Source: Micromonospora sp. WMMD980 (GTDB taxonomy: Bacteria > Actinomycetota > Actinomycetes > Mycobacteriales > Micromonosporaceae). Taken from it: DNA of 64,000 nucleotides. Numbering within the stretch: position 1 is the first letter of the stretch; each line of letters opens with the position of its first letter. The DNA lies in NCBI RefSeq assembly GCF_029626035.1, contig NZ_JARUBE010000003.1, forward strand, positions 5,456,001 to 5,520,000, written 5' to 3'. The notes beneath the pieces were generated by a model. The model ran no database searches. It saw nothing but the letters and a program-made list of their open reading frames with translations, and was not told where the DNA came from. Positions 1 to 8,351 of the stretch are shown piece after piece. Both the position numbers and the translations under genes were made by a program.

Positions 1-892
1 CGATGACCGGGTAGCCGCCGGTGGTGGGGTGGTCGGCCAGGAAGACCAGCGGTTGGCCGTCCGGCGGCACCTGCACCGCGCCGAGCACCAGGCCCTCGCT
101 CGGCAGTTCGCCGGCCACCGCGCGGGGCAGGGCCGCGCCGGCCAGCCGCGCGCCGACCCGGTTGCTGTCCGTCCCGACGGTGTACGCGCTGCCGAGCAGC
201 CGGTCGAGCGCGGCCGGGGTGAACCAGTCCCGCCGGGGTCCGGGTCGCACGGCCAGCCACACCTCGGTCGGGGGCAGCCGGGTGACGGTGAGGTCCACCG
301 GCGCCGGCGGGCCGGCCGGGGCACCCAGGGGGAGCCGATCCCCGTCGCGCAGCGGTGGGGGCCCCAGGCCGGAAAGGGTGTCGGTGGAGCGGCTGCCGAG
401 CACCGGCTCCACCGCGATCCCGCCGCTGACGGCCAGCCAGGTCCGCACCCCGACGCGGGCCGGCCCGATCCGCAGCACCGCCCCGGCCGGCAGCGACAAC
501 GGCCGGCCCACGTCCCCGGGCCGTCGGACGCGCCCACCGGGCGGCTCGGCGTCGCCGGCCACCGCCGACGGACCGACGCGGGCCGGCGGCGGACCGCCGG
601 GACACCGCTCCGGCCGGACGACTGTCGAGCCCGGGCGGGGTGGGTGCTCGACGTACACGTCGGCCGGGGTTCCGGTGAGCGCGACGGTGACCGCCCGGGT
701 GACTCGCAGCACGCAACCGGTGACCGTGATCTCCAGGCCGGCGGCGTGCTCCGGGTTGCCGACGAGCCGGTTGGCCAGGCGCAGGGCACCCGGGTCGAGC
801 GCGCCGGAGCGGGGAACGCCGAGGTGGGCCCAGGCGGGCCGGCCCTGGTCCTGCACCGTGGTGAGCGCGCCGGCCCGCAGCACCTCGATCAC
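1..892 (-). CDS. pxpC: 5-oxoprolinase subunit PxpC (carboxyltransferase/KipA family), 3' end cut by window
   Basis: Probable C subunit of the ATP-dependent PxpABC 5-oxoprolinase, which opens 5-oxoproline to glutamate. The protein begins VIEVLRAGALTTVQDQGRP and carries the family's early motif with a following HLGVPRSGALD stretch. Later segments include VRTWLAVSGGI and DSNRVGARLAG, both typical of the CT_A_B/KipA fold. About 297 codons are visible and the frame is still open at base 1, so the C-terminus is missing. The GTG start overlaps the pxpB stop in a GTGA tetranucleotide, so the two are translationally coupled. The family is clear; the substrate is assigned from the family and the pxpB neighbour. 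Confidence 0.88.
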   Translation of the reverse strand, partial: MIEVLRAGALTTVQDQGRPAWAHLGVPRSGALDPGALRLANRLVGNPEHAAGLEITVTGCVLRVTRAVTVALTGTPADVYVEHPPRPGSTVVRPERCPGGPPPARVGPSAVAGDAEPPGGRVRRPGDVGRPLSLPAGAVLRIGPARVGVRTWLAVSGGIAVEPVLGSRSTDTLSGLGPPPLRDGDRLPLGAPAGPPAPVDLTVTRLPPTEVWLAVRPGPRRDWFTPAALDRLLGSAYTVGTDSNRVGARLAGAALPRAVAGELPSEGLVLGAVQVPPDGQPLVFLADHPTTGGYPVI

Positions 893-1503
893 GACGCGTC
901 GACCAGCCGGACCCGGGTGCCGGGGGTGAGCCGGGCCGGTGGGTCGGCCCGCACGTCGAAGAGAGCCATCCCGGTCCGCCCGACCAGCAGCCAGCCGCCG
1001 GGCGACGCGGTCGGGTAGATGCCCGCGTACGGGCCGGCGAGCGCGACGGAGCCGGCCGGCACCCGGGTGCGCGGGGTGGCGAGCCGTGGCACGGCCAGCT
1101 CCGGCGGCAGCCCGGCGAGGTAGGCGAAACCGGGCGCGAAGCCGCAGAACGCAACCCGGAACCCGGTGCGCCGCAGCCGGTCGACCACGGCCGGCACGTC
1201 CACGCCCCAGTGGTCGGCGACCGCCGGCAGGTCCGCGCCGTCGTACACGGTGGGCACCCGGACCTCGGCGGTGTCGGCGGCGGACGCGGAGCCGGCGGGG
1301 TGCCAGCCGGCGATCCGCGCGGCGGTCGCCGTCGGGTCGGGCACGCCGTCGAGCAGCACGGTGCGCGCGGCCGGCACGATGTCGACGGCGACCAGGTCGC
1401 CGGCGGCGCGCCGGCGCCACAGCTCGGCACGCCACGCCTCGACCTGGTCGGCGTCGTCGCAGTCGAGCAGCAGGGCGTGCGCCCCGGCGGGTCGGATCCG
1501 CAT
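889..1503 (-). CDS. pxpB: 5-oxoprolinase subunit PxpB (KipI/allophanate hydrolase subunit 1 family)
   Basis: A 204-residue protein of the PxpB/KipI family, partner of PxpC in 5-oxoproline hydrolysis. The diagnostic block lies near residues 115-165: CGFAPGFAYLAGLP, then TPRTRVPAGSVALAG and YPTASPGGW. The ATG at 1503 (MRIRPAG) is the natural start because it opens the conserved N-terminal beta strand; the frame extends further upstream but is low-complexity Arg/Pro there. No pxpA (LamB/YcsF) is in the window, so it would lie beyond base 1 or elsewhere. An older name would be allophanate hydrolase subunit 1; nothing here supports urea metabolism. Confidence 0.9.
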   Translation of the reverse strand: MRIRPAGAHALLLDCDDADQVEAWRAELWRRRAAGDLVAVDIVPAARTVLLDGVPDPTATAARIAGWHPAGSASAADTAEVRVPTVYDGADLPAVADHWGVDVPAVVDRLRRTGFRVAFCGFAPGFAYLAGLPPELAVPRLATPRTRVPAGSVALAGPYAGIYPTASPGGWLLVGRTGMALFDVRADPPARLTPGTRVRLVDAS

Positions 1504-1541
1504 CCGGCCATCCTCGCGCCGCCAAGCGTGACGGTCCACAC

Positions 1542-1553
1542 TACTTGCAAGTA
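1542..1553. promoter_or_regulatory. Palindrome TACTTGCAAGTA between pxpB and the hemolysin III gene
   Basis: A perfect 12-base palindrome lies 38 bases upstream of one start (pxpB) and 25 bases upstream of the other (hemolysin III gene). It is followed by two direct copies of GTAACCT at 1551-1557 and 1566-1572. The position between divergent starts fits an operator. No matching regulator is adjacent, so the bound protein is unknown. Confidence 0.4.
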
Positions 1554-1578
1554 ACCTACGGTGTCGTAACCTGATGAC

Positions 1579-2256
1579 GTGACCACCTCCGCACCGCTCC
1601 GGCTCCGGCCGGTGGACATCGGAAAGCCGCGCATGCGCGGCTGGCTCCACGCGTACGCGTTCTTCGTCGCGCTCGTCTGCGGCATCGTGCTGTGCGCGAT
1701 CGCCGCCACCCGGCCCGGGTGGGCGCCGCTGGTGAGCTGTCTCGTCTACAGCTTCACCGTGTGCGGGCTCTTCGGCACCAGCGCGCTCTACCACCGGCGG
1801 GTCTGGTCCGAGCGCGGATACCAGATCATGCGCCGGATGGACCATTCGATGATCTTCGTGTTCATCGCCGGCACCTACACGCCGTTCTGCGCGCTGCTGC
1901 TGGACACCCGGCCCGCCACGATCATGCTCGGCCTGGTCTGGGGCGGCGCGCTGGCCGGCGTGGCGATCAAGATGATCTGGCCGCACGCGCCGCGCTGGGT
2001 CTCCGCGCCGCTCTACCTGGCGCTCGGCTGGGTGGCCGTGGCGATGTTGCCGCAGATCCTGCACTCCGGCGGCGTCACCGCGCTGGTGCTGCTGAGCGTG
2101 GGCGGCGCGATCTACAGCGTGGGCGCGGTGTTCTACGCGCTCCGCCGACCGAACCCGTGGCCGACCGTCTTCGGCCACCACGAGTTCTTCCACGCGTGCA
2201 CGCTCGTGGCGGCGATCTGCCACCACATCGCGATCTACTTCGCGCTGTTCGCCTGA
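1579..2256 (+). CDS. Hemolysin III / PAQR-family membrane protein
   Basis: A 225-residue integral membrane protein of the hemolysin III (YqfA/PAQR) family. About seven hydrophobic segments are visible. Family motifs are present in order: TSALYHR near residue 70, RRMDHSMIFVFIAGTYTP near residues 87-104, and FGHHEFFHACTL near the C-terminus. The His/Asp residues in these motifs form the metal site of PAQR-type hydrolases. Start is GTG 1579; no strong Shine-Dalgarno is seen. A 12-bp-stem terminator follows. Despite the name, cytolytic activity is not implied; a membrane-lipid or stress role is more likely for the family. Confidence 0.9.
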   Translation: MTTSAPLRLRPVDIGKPRMRGWLHAYAFFVALVCGIVLCAIAATRPGWAPLVSCLVYSFTVCGLFGTSALYHRRVWSERGYQIMRRMDHSMIFVFIAGTYTPFCALLLDTRPATIMLGLVWGGALAGVAIKMIWPHAPRWVSAPLYLALGWVAVAMLPQILHSGGVTALVLLSVGGAIYSVGAVFYALRRPNPWPTVFGHHEFFHACTLVAAICHHIAIYFALFA

Positions 2257-2290
2257 ACCGCCCCGGACTCGATCCGGCCCCGGACGTGCG

Positions 2291-2320
2291 CGAGGGCCCC
2301 GCGCCGTTGCGGGGCCCTCG
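2291..2320. terminator. Hairpin terminator, 12-bp perfect stem
   Basis: CGAGGGCCCCGC pairs perfectly with GCGGGGCCCTCG around the loop GCCGTT. It lies between the convergent hemolysin III gene and the first DUF6458 gene, so it probably works in both directions. Confidence 0.8.
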
Positions 2321-2338
2321 GGTCTGTGGGGGGATGGG

Positions 2339-2629
2339 TCAGGCCGGGTAGCCCGAGCCCGGGCGGCGCACCTCGCGGTACTCCTCACGCACGACCCGGT
2401 CGCCCTGCACCGGCACCACCGGCTCCGCGACGACCTGCTCGCGCACCGGCGCGGCGACCACGCGGCGGCGGCTGTTCCAGAAGTAGAGCGTGGTGAGCAG
2501 GCCGGCGAGCCCGGCGAGCATGAGCACCCAACCCACCACGTTGAGGTTCAGCCATCCCAGGTTGGCGTCGACCGCGAACGCGAAGATCGCGCCGACCGCG
2601 ATGAGGAAGATGCTGGCACCGATGCCCAT
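2339..2629 (-). CDS. DUF6458 family small membrane protein (copy 1)
   Basis: A 96-residue protein with two membrane segments: the N-terminal MGIGASIFLIAVGAIFAFAV and a second near residues 25-50 (VVGWVLMLAGLAGLL), followed by the FWNSRRR boundary and a charged cytoplasmic tail. This is the DUF6458 pattern. The start at 2629 is favoured because a strong AAGGAGG sits 8 bases upstream. A paralogue lies at 3344-3613 on the same strand, with a phosphatase gene between them on the other strand. Function is unknown; a membrane-stress role is only a guess. Confidence 0.85.
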   Translation of the reverse strand: MGIGASIFLIAVGAIFAFAVDANLGWLNLNVVGWVLMLAGLAGLLTTLYFWNSRRRVVAAPVREQVVAEPVVPVQGDRVVREEYREVRRPGSGYPA

Positions 2630-2746
2630 GACGTCGCCTCCTTGGCGTCCTGCTGGCGTTTCCTGCCCGCCGCGGCCATGGATGAGGTAGCGGCACGCAT
2701 CGACATACCCCGGCGCTCTGATCGCCAATCAGGCAAGCTTGGGCGC

Positions 2747-3277
2747 ATGACGGACGGCAGGAACGGGCAGCGCACGTTGGTGCTGCTGCGACACGCCAAG
2801 GCCGAACAGTCCCCGGACGCCCCGGACGCGGAACGGCCGCTGACCGCGCGGGGGCACGCCGACGCCGCCGCGGCCGGCGCCTGGCTGGCCCGCCGCGAGC
2901 TGCTGCCCGACGTGGTGCTCTGCTCGCCGGCCCGGCGCACCCGGCAGACCTGGCACGGCGTGGCGATGGGCATGACGGGCTCCCCGGCCGAGGGCGGCCC
3001 GGCCGGCTCGACCCCGGCGGTGCGATACGAGCCGACCGCCTACCAGGCGCACCCGGACGAGCTGCTGGAACTGGTCCGTGGCGTCGACCCGGCGGCCGGC
3101 ACGGTGCTGCTGATCGCTCACAACCCGGGCATCTCGCTGCTGTCGGCGCTGCTCGCCCCGGAGCGGGCGGATCCGGACGGCCTGCGCACCACCGACATCG
3201 TGGTGCACCGCCCCACCGGGGCGTGGTCCGAACTCTCGCGCGCACCGCTCTCCGCCCGCCACACCGCCCGCGCCTGA
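2747..3277 (+). CDS. SixA-like histidine phosphatase
   Basis: A 176-residue member of the histidine phosphatase superfamily. The catalytic motif LLRHAKAE is at about residues 13-20 (RHxK variant typical of SixA), and the second catalytic histidine is in LLIAHNPGIS near residue 126. SixA enzymes remove phosphate from histidine phosphotransfer proteins; in actinobacteria the substrate is mostly unknown. ATG 2747 is preceded by AAGCTT at -10 distance with little leader, so translation may be nearly leaderless. The gene ends just before a GGGGCCCC repeat element. Confidence 0.88.
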   Translation: MTDGRNGQRTLVLLRHAKAEQSPDAPDAERPLTARGHADAAAAGAWLARRELLPDVVLCSPARRTRQTWHGVAMGMTGSPAEGGPAGSTPAVRYEPTAYQAHPDELLELVRGVDPAAGTVLLIAHNPGISLLSALLAPERADPDGLRTTDIVVHRPTGAWSELSRAPLSARHTARA

Positions 3278-3281
3278 GATG

Positions 3282-3334
3282 TAAGGAGGGGCCCCCTATT
3301 AACGCCTCCGGTAGAGGCGGGGCCCCCTCTTAAC
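3282..3334. repeat. GGGGCCCC interspersed inverted repeat, copy 1
   Basis: The left part TAAGGAGGGGCCCCCTATTA and the right part GGCGGGGCCCCCTCTTAACG flank a small inner hairpin (CGCCTC-loop-GAGGCG). It sits in the gap between the convergent phosphatase and DUF6458 genes. It belongs to the same family as the copies at 9541, 19604, 52174 and 59221. It probably acts as a two-way terminator here. Confidence 0.8.
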
Positions 3335-3343
3335 GGGGCGACG

Positions 3344-3613
3344 TCAGGACGGCGGGGCCGTCGGCGGCGGCGGGTCGGGCGGCGGCGGCATCATCGCGGT
3401 CGGGTGCGAGAGCCGGTTCTCCTCCACGATGAGGGTGCGGGCCCGCTTGCGGCGGTCCTGCCAGAACCACAGCGTGGTCAACAGGACGCCCAGCCCGGCC
3501 AGGATGAAGACCCAGCCGACCGCGCGTAGGTCGATCCACCAGACGTTGGCCCGGATGGCGAAGGTCATGATCGCGCCGAGCGCGATGAGAAAGATGGCGC
3601 TGCCAATGCCCAT
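3344..3613 (-). CDS. DUF6458 family small membrane protein (copy 2)
   Basis: An 89-residue paralogue of the protein at 2339-2629. It shares MGIGSAIFLIALGAIMTFAI, a second hydrophobic segment (VGWVFILAGLGVLLTTLWFW) and a basic boundary (QDRRKRAR), then a proline-rich tail. The two copies are similar across the membrane part and differ in the tail, so they look like an old duplication. No function can be assigned from sequence. Confidence 0.85.
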   Translation of the reverse strand: MGIGSAIFLIALGAIMTFAIRANVWWIDLRAVGWVFILAGLGVLLTTLWFWQDRRKRARTLIVEENRLSHPTAMMPPPPDPPPPTAPPS

Positions 3614-3714
3614 GTGCGCTGCACTCCCCCGTGCGGTGGCCCTTGGGCGTGCTCCGGTCGTGGTCCGCGACGGTTACCCGCCCACCGGCGCGCCTATCCA
3701 CCTGCCGGCCACCA

Positions 3715-3756
3715 ACGACGACGGCCGGCGGGATGTCGTCCGCCGGCCGTCGTCGT
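3715..3756 (-). terminator. Strong hairpin terminator of the fadE gene
   Basis: A perfect 17-bp stem (ACGACGACGGCCGGCGG against its complement) with an 8-base loop lies 45 bases past the stop of the FadE5-like gene on its strand. Confidence 0.8.
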
Positions 3757-3800
3757 GAGGGGGAGAATGATGCTTCAGGGGAGGATCACCCCGGAAGGGG

Positions 3801-5657
3801 TCAGAACGCCTCCTCCGGGAGGTCCATGATCTCCAGGTCGGCGCCCTCGATGATCCGCCGGTCCGCGCCGATGCGGGGCAGCACCTCGCGGGCGAAGAAC
3901 CGGGCCGCCGCCACCTTGCCGGTGTAGAACGCCTTGTCGGTGGTGGAAACCTCACCGCCGAGCGCCTTCAGCGCCACGTCCGCCTGCTTCTGCAGCAGCC
4001 AGCCGACCACCAGGTCACCGATCGCCAGCAGGAACCGGCGGCTGCTCAGGCCGACCTTGTAGAGCGCGCGGGCCTCGCCGGCCTGGGCCTCGCCCAGCCA
4101 GCCGGTCATCACGCCGAGGATGTTCTGGATCTCGGAGAGCGCCTTGCCGAGCGCCTGGCGCTCCTCCTTGAGCTGGCCGTTGCCGGCCTCGGAGGTGATG
4201 TGCTCCTGGATCTCGCCAGCGACCGCCATCAGGGCCTTGCCGTTGTCCCGGACGATCTTCCGGAAGATCAGGTCGAGGCTCTGGATGGCCGTGGTGCCCT
4301 CGTAGAGGGTGTCGATCTTGGCGTCCCGGACGTACTGCTCCAGCGGGTAGTCCTGGAGGAAGCCGGAGCCACCGTACGTCTGGAGCGACTCGTGGCCGAG
4401 CAGCTCGTACGCCCGCTCCGAGCCGACGCCCTTGACCAGCGGCAGGAGCAGGTCGTTGACCCGCTTGGCCAGCTTGGTGGCCTTCTCGTCACCGGCCGCC
4501 TCGGCGATCGCGACCTTGTCCTGCCAGCTCGCGGTGTAGCAGACCAGCGCGCGCAGGCCCTCGGCGTACGACTTCTGCATGAGCAGCGAGCGGCGCACGT
4601 CCGGGTGGTGGGTGATGGTCACCCGGGGGGCGGTCTTGTCGGCCTGCTGGATGAGGTCGGCGCCCTGCACGCGGTTCTTGGCGTACTCCAGCGCGTTCAG
4701 GTAACCGGTGGAGAGCGTGGCGATGGCCTTGGTGCCGACCATCATCCGGGCGTACTCGATGATCATGAACATCTGGCGGATGCCGTCGTGCTTGTCGCCC
4801 AGCAGCCAACCCTTGGCCGGTACGCCGTGCTCGCCGAAGGTCACCTCGCAGGTGTTGGAGACCTTCAGGCCCATCTTGTGCTCGACGTTGGTGGCGTAGA
4901 CGCCGTTGCGCTCGCCCAGCTCGCCGGTCTCGGCGTCGAAGTGGAACTTCGGCACCACGAAGAGGGACAGGCCCTTGGTGCCGGGGCCGCCGACGCCCTC
5001 CACGCCGACCGGGCGGGCCAGCACGTAGTGCACGATGTTGTCGCTCAGGTCGTGCTCACCGGAGGTGATGAAGCGCTTGACGCCCTCGATGTGCCAGGTG
5101 CCGTCCGGCTGCTGGACCGCCCGGGTGCGGCCGGCGCCCACGTCCGAGCCGGCGTCCGGCTCGGTCAGCACCATGGTCGAGCCCCACTGCTTCTCGATGA
5201 AGAGCCGGGCCCACTTCTTCTGCTCGTCGTTGCCCTCGACGTGCAGCACGTGCGCGAAGGACGGGCCGGAGGCGTACATCCAGACCGGGGCGTTGGCGCC
5301 GAGCACCAGCTCGGCCAGCGACCACCAGAGGGCGCGCGGGGCGTTCGTGCCGCCGAGCGCCTCGGGCAGGTCGAGGCGCCAGAACTCGGAGTCCATGAAC
5401 GCCTGGTAGGACTTCTTGAACGACTCCGGCAGCGGCGCGGTGTGCGTGGCCGGGTCGAAGACCGGCGGGTTGCGGTCGCTGTCCGTGTAGCTGGCGGCCA
5501 GGTCCTCGCGGGACAGGCGGTCGACCTCGGAGAGGAAGCTGCGGGCGGTGTCGACGTCCAGATCCGTGTACGGCTCCTGGCCGAACGTCCGGTCCGCCCC
5601 GAATACCTCGAACAGGTTGAACTCGAGGTCCCGAAGGTTGCTCTTGTAGTGGGTCAT
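3801..5657 (-). CDS. FadE5-like acyl-CoA dehydrogenase
   Basis: A 618-residue flavin acyl-CoA dehydrogenase of the long FadE5 type (mycobacterial FadE5 is about 611 residues). The FAD/substrate motif [17 protein letters not shown] is near residues 162-178. The catalytic glutamate is in [14 protein letters not shown], about residue 453. About 160 further residues form the extra C-terminal helical domain of this subfamily. It catalyses the first step of fatty-acid beta-oxidation and passes electrons to ETF. Two palindromes lie directly upstream; one has the same GTTAC-N6-GTAAC design as the site before the EtfD-like gene at 27481-29679, which would take the electrons to the respiratory chain. 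Confidence 0.92.
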   Translation of the reverse strand: MTHYKSNLRDLEFNLFEVFGADRTFGQEPYTDLDVDTARSFLSEVDRLSREDLAASYTDSDRNPPVFDPATHTAPLPESFKKSYQAFMDSEFWRLDLPEALGGTNAPRALWWSLAELVLGANAPVWMYASGPSFAHVLHVEGNDEQKKWARLFIEKQWGSTMVLTEPDAGSDVGAGRTRAVQQPDGTWHIEGVKRFITSGEHDLSDNIVHYVLARPVGVEGVGGPGTKGLSLFVVPKFHFDAETGELGERNGVYATNVEHKMGLKVSNTCEVTFGEHGVPAKGWLLGDKHDGIRQMFMIIEYARMMVGTKAIATLSTGYLNALEYAKNRVQGADLIQQADKTAPRVTITHHPDVRRSLLMQKSYAEGLRALVCYTASWQDKVAIAEAAGDEKATKLAKRVNDLLLPLVKGVGSERAYELLGHESLQTYGGSGFLQDYPLEQYVRDAKIDTLYEGTTAIQSLDLIFRKIVRDNGKALMAVAGEIQEHITSEAGNGQLKEERQALGKALSEIQNILGVMTGWLGEAQAGEARALYKVGLSSRRFLLAIGDLVVGWLLQKQADVALKALGGEVSTTDKAFYTGKVAAARFFAREVLPRIGADRRIIEGADLEIMDLPEEAF

Positions 5658-5684
5658 GCTCGCTGGCCCCGCTTCCGGACAGGT

Positions 5685-5700
5685 GTTACCGATCAGTAAC
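5685..5700. promoter_or_regulatory. Putative operator GTTAC-N6-GTAAC before the fadE gene
   Basis: The 16-base site GTTACCGATCAGTAAC has 5-bp inverted arms and lies 28 bases upstream of the fadE start. The same spacing and arms occur at 29728-29743 before the EtfD-like gene. The TetR-like size and symmetry suggest a fatty-acid regulator; no regulator gene is adjacent. Confidence 0.55.
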
Positions 5701-5711
5701 TCCAGACTGTA

Positions 5712-5729
5712 TTACTCGCCGGTAGGTAA
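5712..5729. promoter_or_regulatory. Second palindrome TTACNNNCCGGNNNGTAA before the fadE gene
   Basis: An 18-base inverted repeat with arms TTAC/GTAA and centre CCGG. It lies 55 bases upstream of the fadE start and next to the 5685 site, so the two may form a double operator. Confidence 0.4.
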
Positions 5730-5773
5730 CGACAAGCCGATCTCGGAAGTGACAGCGATTACACACTTCCGGT

Positions 5774-6901
5774 TCACCCGTCGGCGGCACCGACCTCCCA
5801 GCTCGGCACCGGGGCCGCGGCGGAGCTGCGCGGGCCGGCGTATTCCATCAGGACCAGGGCGATGTCGTCGTCGAGGCGGCCGTGCACCCACTCGACGAGC
5901 GCGGTCTCCAGCGAGGCGAGCCCGTCGCCGACCGTGCCGTGACCGAGCAGCCGCCAGGCCCGGTCGGCGGTCGGGAAGAACTCGCCGTCGCGCCGGGCCT
6001 CGCCCAGCCCGTCGGTGAACAGCAGCAGCCGGTCACCCGGTTCCAGCCGCTCCACCCGGGGCCGGACCACCGGCATGAAGCCGAGCGGCGGCGCGGGCGC
6101 CGGCGGCTCCAGCGGGATCACCTGGCCCCGGCGCAGCAGCAGCGGCGGCGGGTGCCCGCAGTTGACGATGGTGAGCGTGCCGCCGCGCTCCTCGACCAGC
6201 GCGGCGGTGACGAAGTCCTCGTCACCGACGTTGCGGGCCACCGCCCGGTCCAGGTCGGTCACCACCGCGCGCAGGTCGGCCCGCTCGTAGGCGACGTGCC
6301 GGTAGGAGCCGAGCACGATGCTGGCGAGCCGGACCGCGTCCAGGCCCTTCCCGCGCACGTCCCCGATGATCATGCGGACGCCGTACGGGGTGTCCATCAC
6401 CTCGTACAGGTCGCCGCCGATCTCGGCGGTCGCGGTGGAGGAGATGTAGCGCGCGGCCACCGCCAGCGTGCCGACCTGCGGGCCGAGCGGACGCAGCACC
6501 GCCTGCTGGGCCACCGAGGCGAGCCGGGACAGCTCCGCGATCCGTTCCGCCTGTCGCTGCCGCACCGCGGCCGTGGCGGCGGCGATCGCGGTGACCAGCG
6601 CGATGGCGGCCACGCTGACCGCGGTCACCAGCGAGGCGCCCCGTTCGCACATCGCGAAGGCGACGCCGGCCGAGGTCGCCAGCGCCCCGACCGCGAGCAC
6701 CACCCGCCAGTCGGCCAGCGCGGCGGCCAGGACCGGGGCGGCGGCCATCAGCGCGAGGTAGTGCGCCGGCCGGCCGTCACCCGCCTCCACGGCCGAGACG
6801 ATCGCGAGCAGCGCGAGGGCCGCGCCGAGGCCGGCGCGGGATCCGGGGCTCAGCGGGCCGTGGCCCGGCTGGAAGGGTCGAGTGCGTACATCGGACAGCA
6901 T
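5774..6901 (-). CDS. SpoIIE-type PP2C phosphatase with N-terminal membrane domain
   Basis: A 375-residue protein. The first about 115 residues hold several hydrophobic helices, followed by a short linker (QRQAERIAELSRLA) and a PP2C/SpoIIE domain. The metal-site motifs are visible: EIGGDLYEV near residue 160, IIGDVRGKGLDA near 178, and FTDGLGEARR near 305. The C-terminal DDDIALVLMEY is the last family motif. Such proteins dephosphorylate anti-sigma-factor antagonists in partner-switching systems. No kinase or antagonist gene is adjacent, so the partner is unknown. It lies downstream of rlpA on the same strand with a 68-base gap. Confidence 0.88.
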   Translation of the reverse strand: MLSDVRTRPFQPGHGPLSPGSRAGLGAALALLAIVSAVEAGDGRPAHYLALMAAAPVLAAALADWRVVLAVGALATSAGVAFAMCERGASLVTAVSVAAIALVTAIAAATAAVRQRQAERIAELSRLASVAQQAVLRPLGPQVGTLAVAARYISSTATAEIGGDLYEVMDTPYGVRMIIGDVRGKGLDAVRLASIVLGSYRHVAYERADLRAVVTDLDRAVARNVGDEDFVTAALVEERGGTLTIVNCGHPPPLLLRRGQVIPLEPPAPAPPLGFMPVVRPRVERLEPGDRLLLFTDGLGEARRDGEFFPTADRAWRLLGHGTVGDGLASLETALVEWVHGRLDDDIALVLMEYAGPRSSAAAPVPSWEVGAADG

Positions 6902-6969
6902 GCCTGATGGATGTGAGACGGAGAATGAACCTGGCCCGTCCGTCGCGGAAGTTCTGCCTGACGGGCCGG

Positions 6970-7605
6970 TCAGCCCAGCACCTCGTAGCGGACGGCCACC
7001 TCACCGAGACCCGTCGAGGCGATGGCCGCGAACGCGGCGCGGGACAGGTCCAGGCAGCGGCCGTCGATGTACGGGCCACGGTCGTTGATCCGGACCACCA
7101 CGGACTTGCCGTTCGCCGGGTTGGTGACCCGGACCTTCGTGTTGAACGGCAGCGTCTTGTGCGCGGCGGTCAGGGCGTCCGGGTTGAACGTCTCGCCGTT
7201 CGCGGTCATCTGCCCCTCGTCGTAGAAGGACGCGCCGCAGGAGCCGCTGTCCACCACCGTCGGGGCGGCGGTCTTCTTCTTCGTCGCGGTCGGCTTCGGC
7301 GCCGCCGTGCGGGCCTTGCCGCGCGACGCCGCCTGGGTGCGGGTCGGCCGGGCGCTCGGCGTGGCCTTCGGCGACGGGCTGAGACTCGGCGAGGCGGAAG
7401 CGCTCGGCGACGGCGCGGCCGAGGTGGGGGCGAGCGTGCTGGGCAGCGCCTCGACGGCGACCGGCCCGGCCGGGGGCTCGGCGGAGGTGAGTTGCACCGC
7501 GCCGACGGTGCCGCCGACCGCGAGCGCCACGCCGACCGCCGCGGTCGCGGCGATGCCGGCGGGCGAGGAGAACAATCCGCGGGTACGAAGGTGCCTAGCA
7601 GCCAC
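6970..7605 (-). CDS. RlpA-like double-psi beta-barrel cell-wall protein
   Basis: A 211-residue secreted protein. It has a basic N-terminus and a hydrophobic segment (residues about 15-40), a long Ser/Pro/Ala/Lys-rich linker, then a C-terminal double-psi beta-barrel. Barrel motifs include ASFYDEGQMTANGE, ALTAAHKTLPFNTKVRV and INDRGPYIDGRCLDLS; the Asp of NDRGPY is the catalytic residue in lytic RlpA enzymes. A role in peptidoglycan cleavage at the septum is likely. GTG 7605 has GAAAGGA upstream. A weak 8-bp stem at 6933-6967 may end the transcript. Confidence 0.88.
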   Translation of the reverse strand: MAARHLRTRGLFSSPAGIAATAAVGVALAVGGTVGAVQLTSAEPPAGPVAVEALPSTLAPTSAAPSPSASASPSLSPSPKATPSARPTRTQAASRGKARTAAPKPTATKKKTAAPTVVDSGSCGASFYDEGQMTANGETFNPDALTAAHKTLPFNTKVRVTNPANGKSVVVRINDRGPYIDGRCLDLSRAAFAAIASTGLGEVAVRYEVLG

Positions 7606-7762
7606 CGGGCCGTCCTTTCGTCAACTCAACAAACCGGCCCGGACCGTAACGAGAGAAGCACTTCCGAAGTCAACATGATCATGGTGGTATGCCCGCATTT
7701 ACCCTGGTACGTGTAGCCGATCAAGCCATCCACGCTGGGCCGAACGGTGGAAGGTGTGCAGG

Positions 7763-8318
7763 ATGGACCGCGTGCTGAACCGTCGCCTGGTCGAGCTGTT
7801 CCGCTGGACCGATCCTGGGCCGGCCAGCAGCCACCTGGTCAGCGACCTCTCCGGCTGGTGGCGCGACCCCCACGTGCTCGCCGAGGTCGGGCCCGCGCTG
7901 GCCGGCCTGCACCCCGACGCGCGGCCCACCGTGGTGATCGCCCCCGAGGTGACCGGCCTCCTGCTCGGCCCGCTGGTCGCGGTGGCCGCCGGCGCGGGTT
8001 TCCTGCCCGCCCACAAGGCGGGGGGGTGAACGGCGGCGGATCGGGCCGACCCGGTGGGCGGAGACGCCGCCGGACCATCGTGGGCAGCGGCTACGCATCG
8101 GCGTGGACGGCCGCCGGCTCGGCCCTGGTGACCGGGTGCTGCTGGTGGACGACTGGGTCGACACGGGCGCTCAACTCGACGCGCTGCACCGGCTGGTGAC
8201 GAACGCCGCCGCCGAGCCGGTCGGCGCGGTCGCGTTGGTGTCCACCTGCCCGCCCGCCGTGGCCGAGCGACTACGGCTGCGCGCCCTGCTCACCGGCGAC
8301 CAACTCCCCGACGCTTGA
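7763..8318 (+). pseudogene. Phosphoribosyltransferase broken by one extra base in a 7-G run
   Basis: The first 89 codons end at a TGA right after GCGGGGGGG (8020-8026). The next frame continues the same protein: AETPPDHRGQRLRIGVDG and then VLLVDDWVDTGAQLDAL, the PRPP-binding loop of type I phosphoribosyltransferases. Removing one G gives an uninterrupted protein of 184 residues with VVIAPEVTGLLLGPLVA before the break and FLPAHKAGG across it, a layout like adenine phosphoribosyltransferase. The start ATG 7763 has GGAAGG 8 bases upstream. Both halves keep good codon pattern, so this is either a very recent mutation, a phase-variable tract, or a sequencing error. Confidence 0.85.
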
Positions 8319-8351
8319 CCTCGAGCACGCTTGAACCCGGACGATCGCCGG

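Noticed and set aside
4200..5699. A 499-codon open frame opposite the FadE5-like gene
   Set aside because: It is a GC-rich shadow of a clearly real gene, with no known motif and Val/Leu/Gly/Arg-heavy composition.
6933..6967. Hairpin with an 8-bp stem between rlpA and the SpoIIE-type phosphatase gene
   Set aside because: Short stem and a 19-base loop; too weak to list as a terminator.
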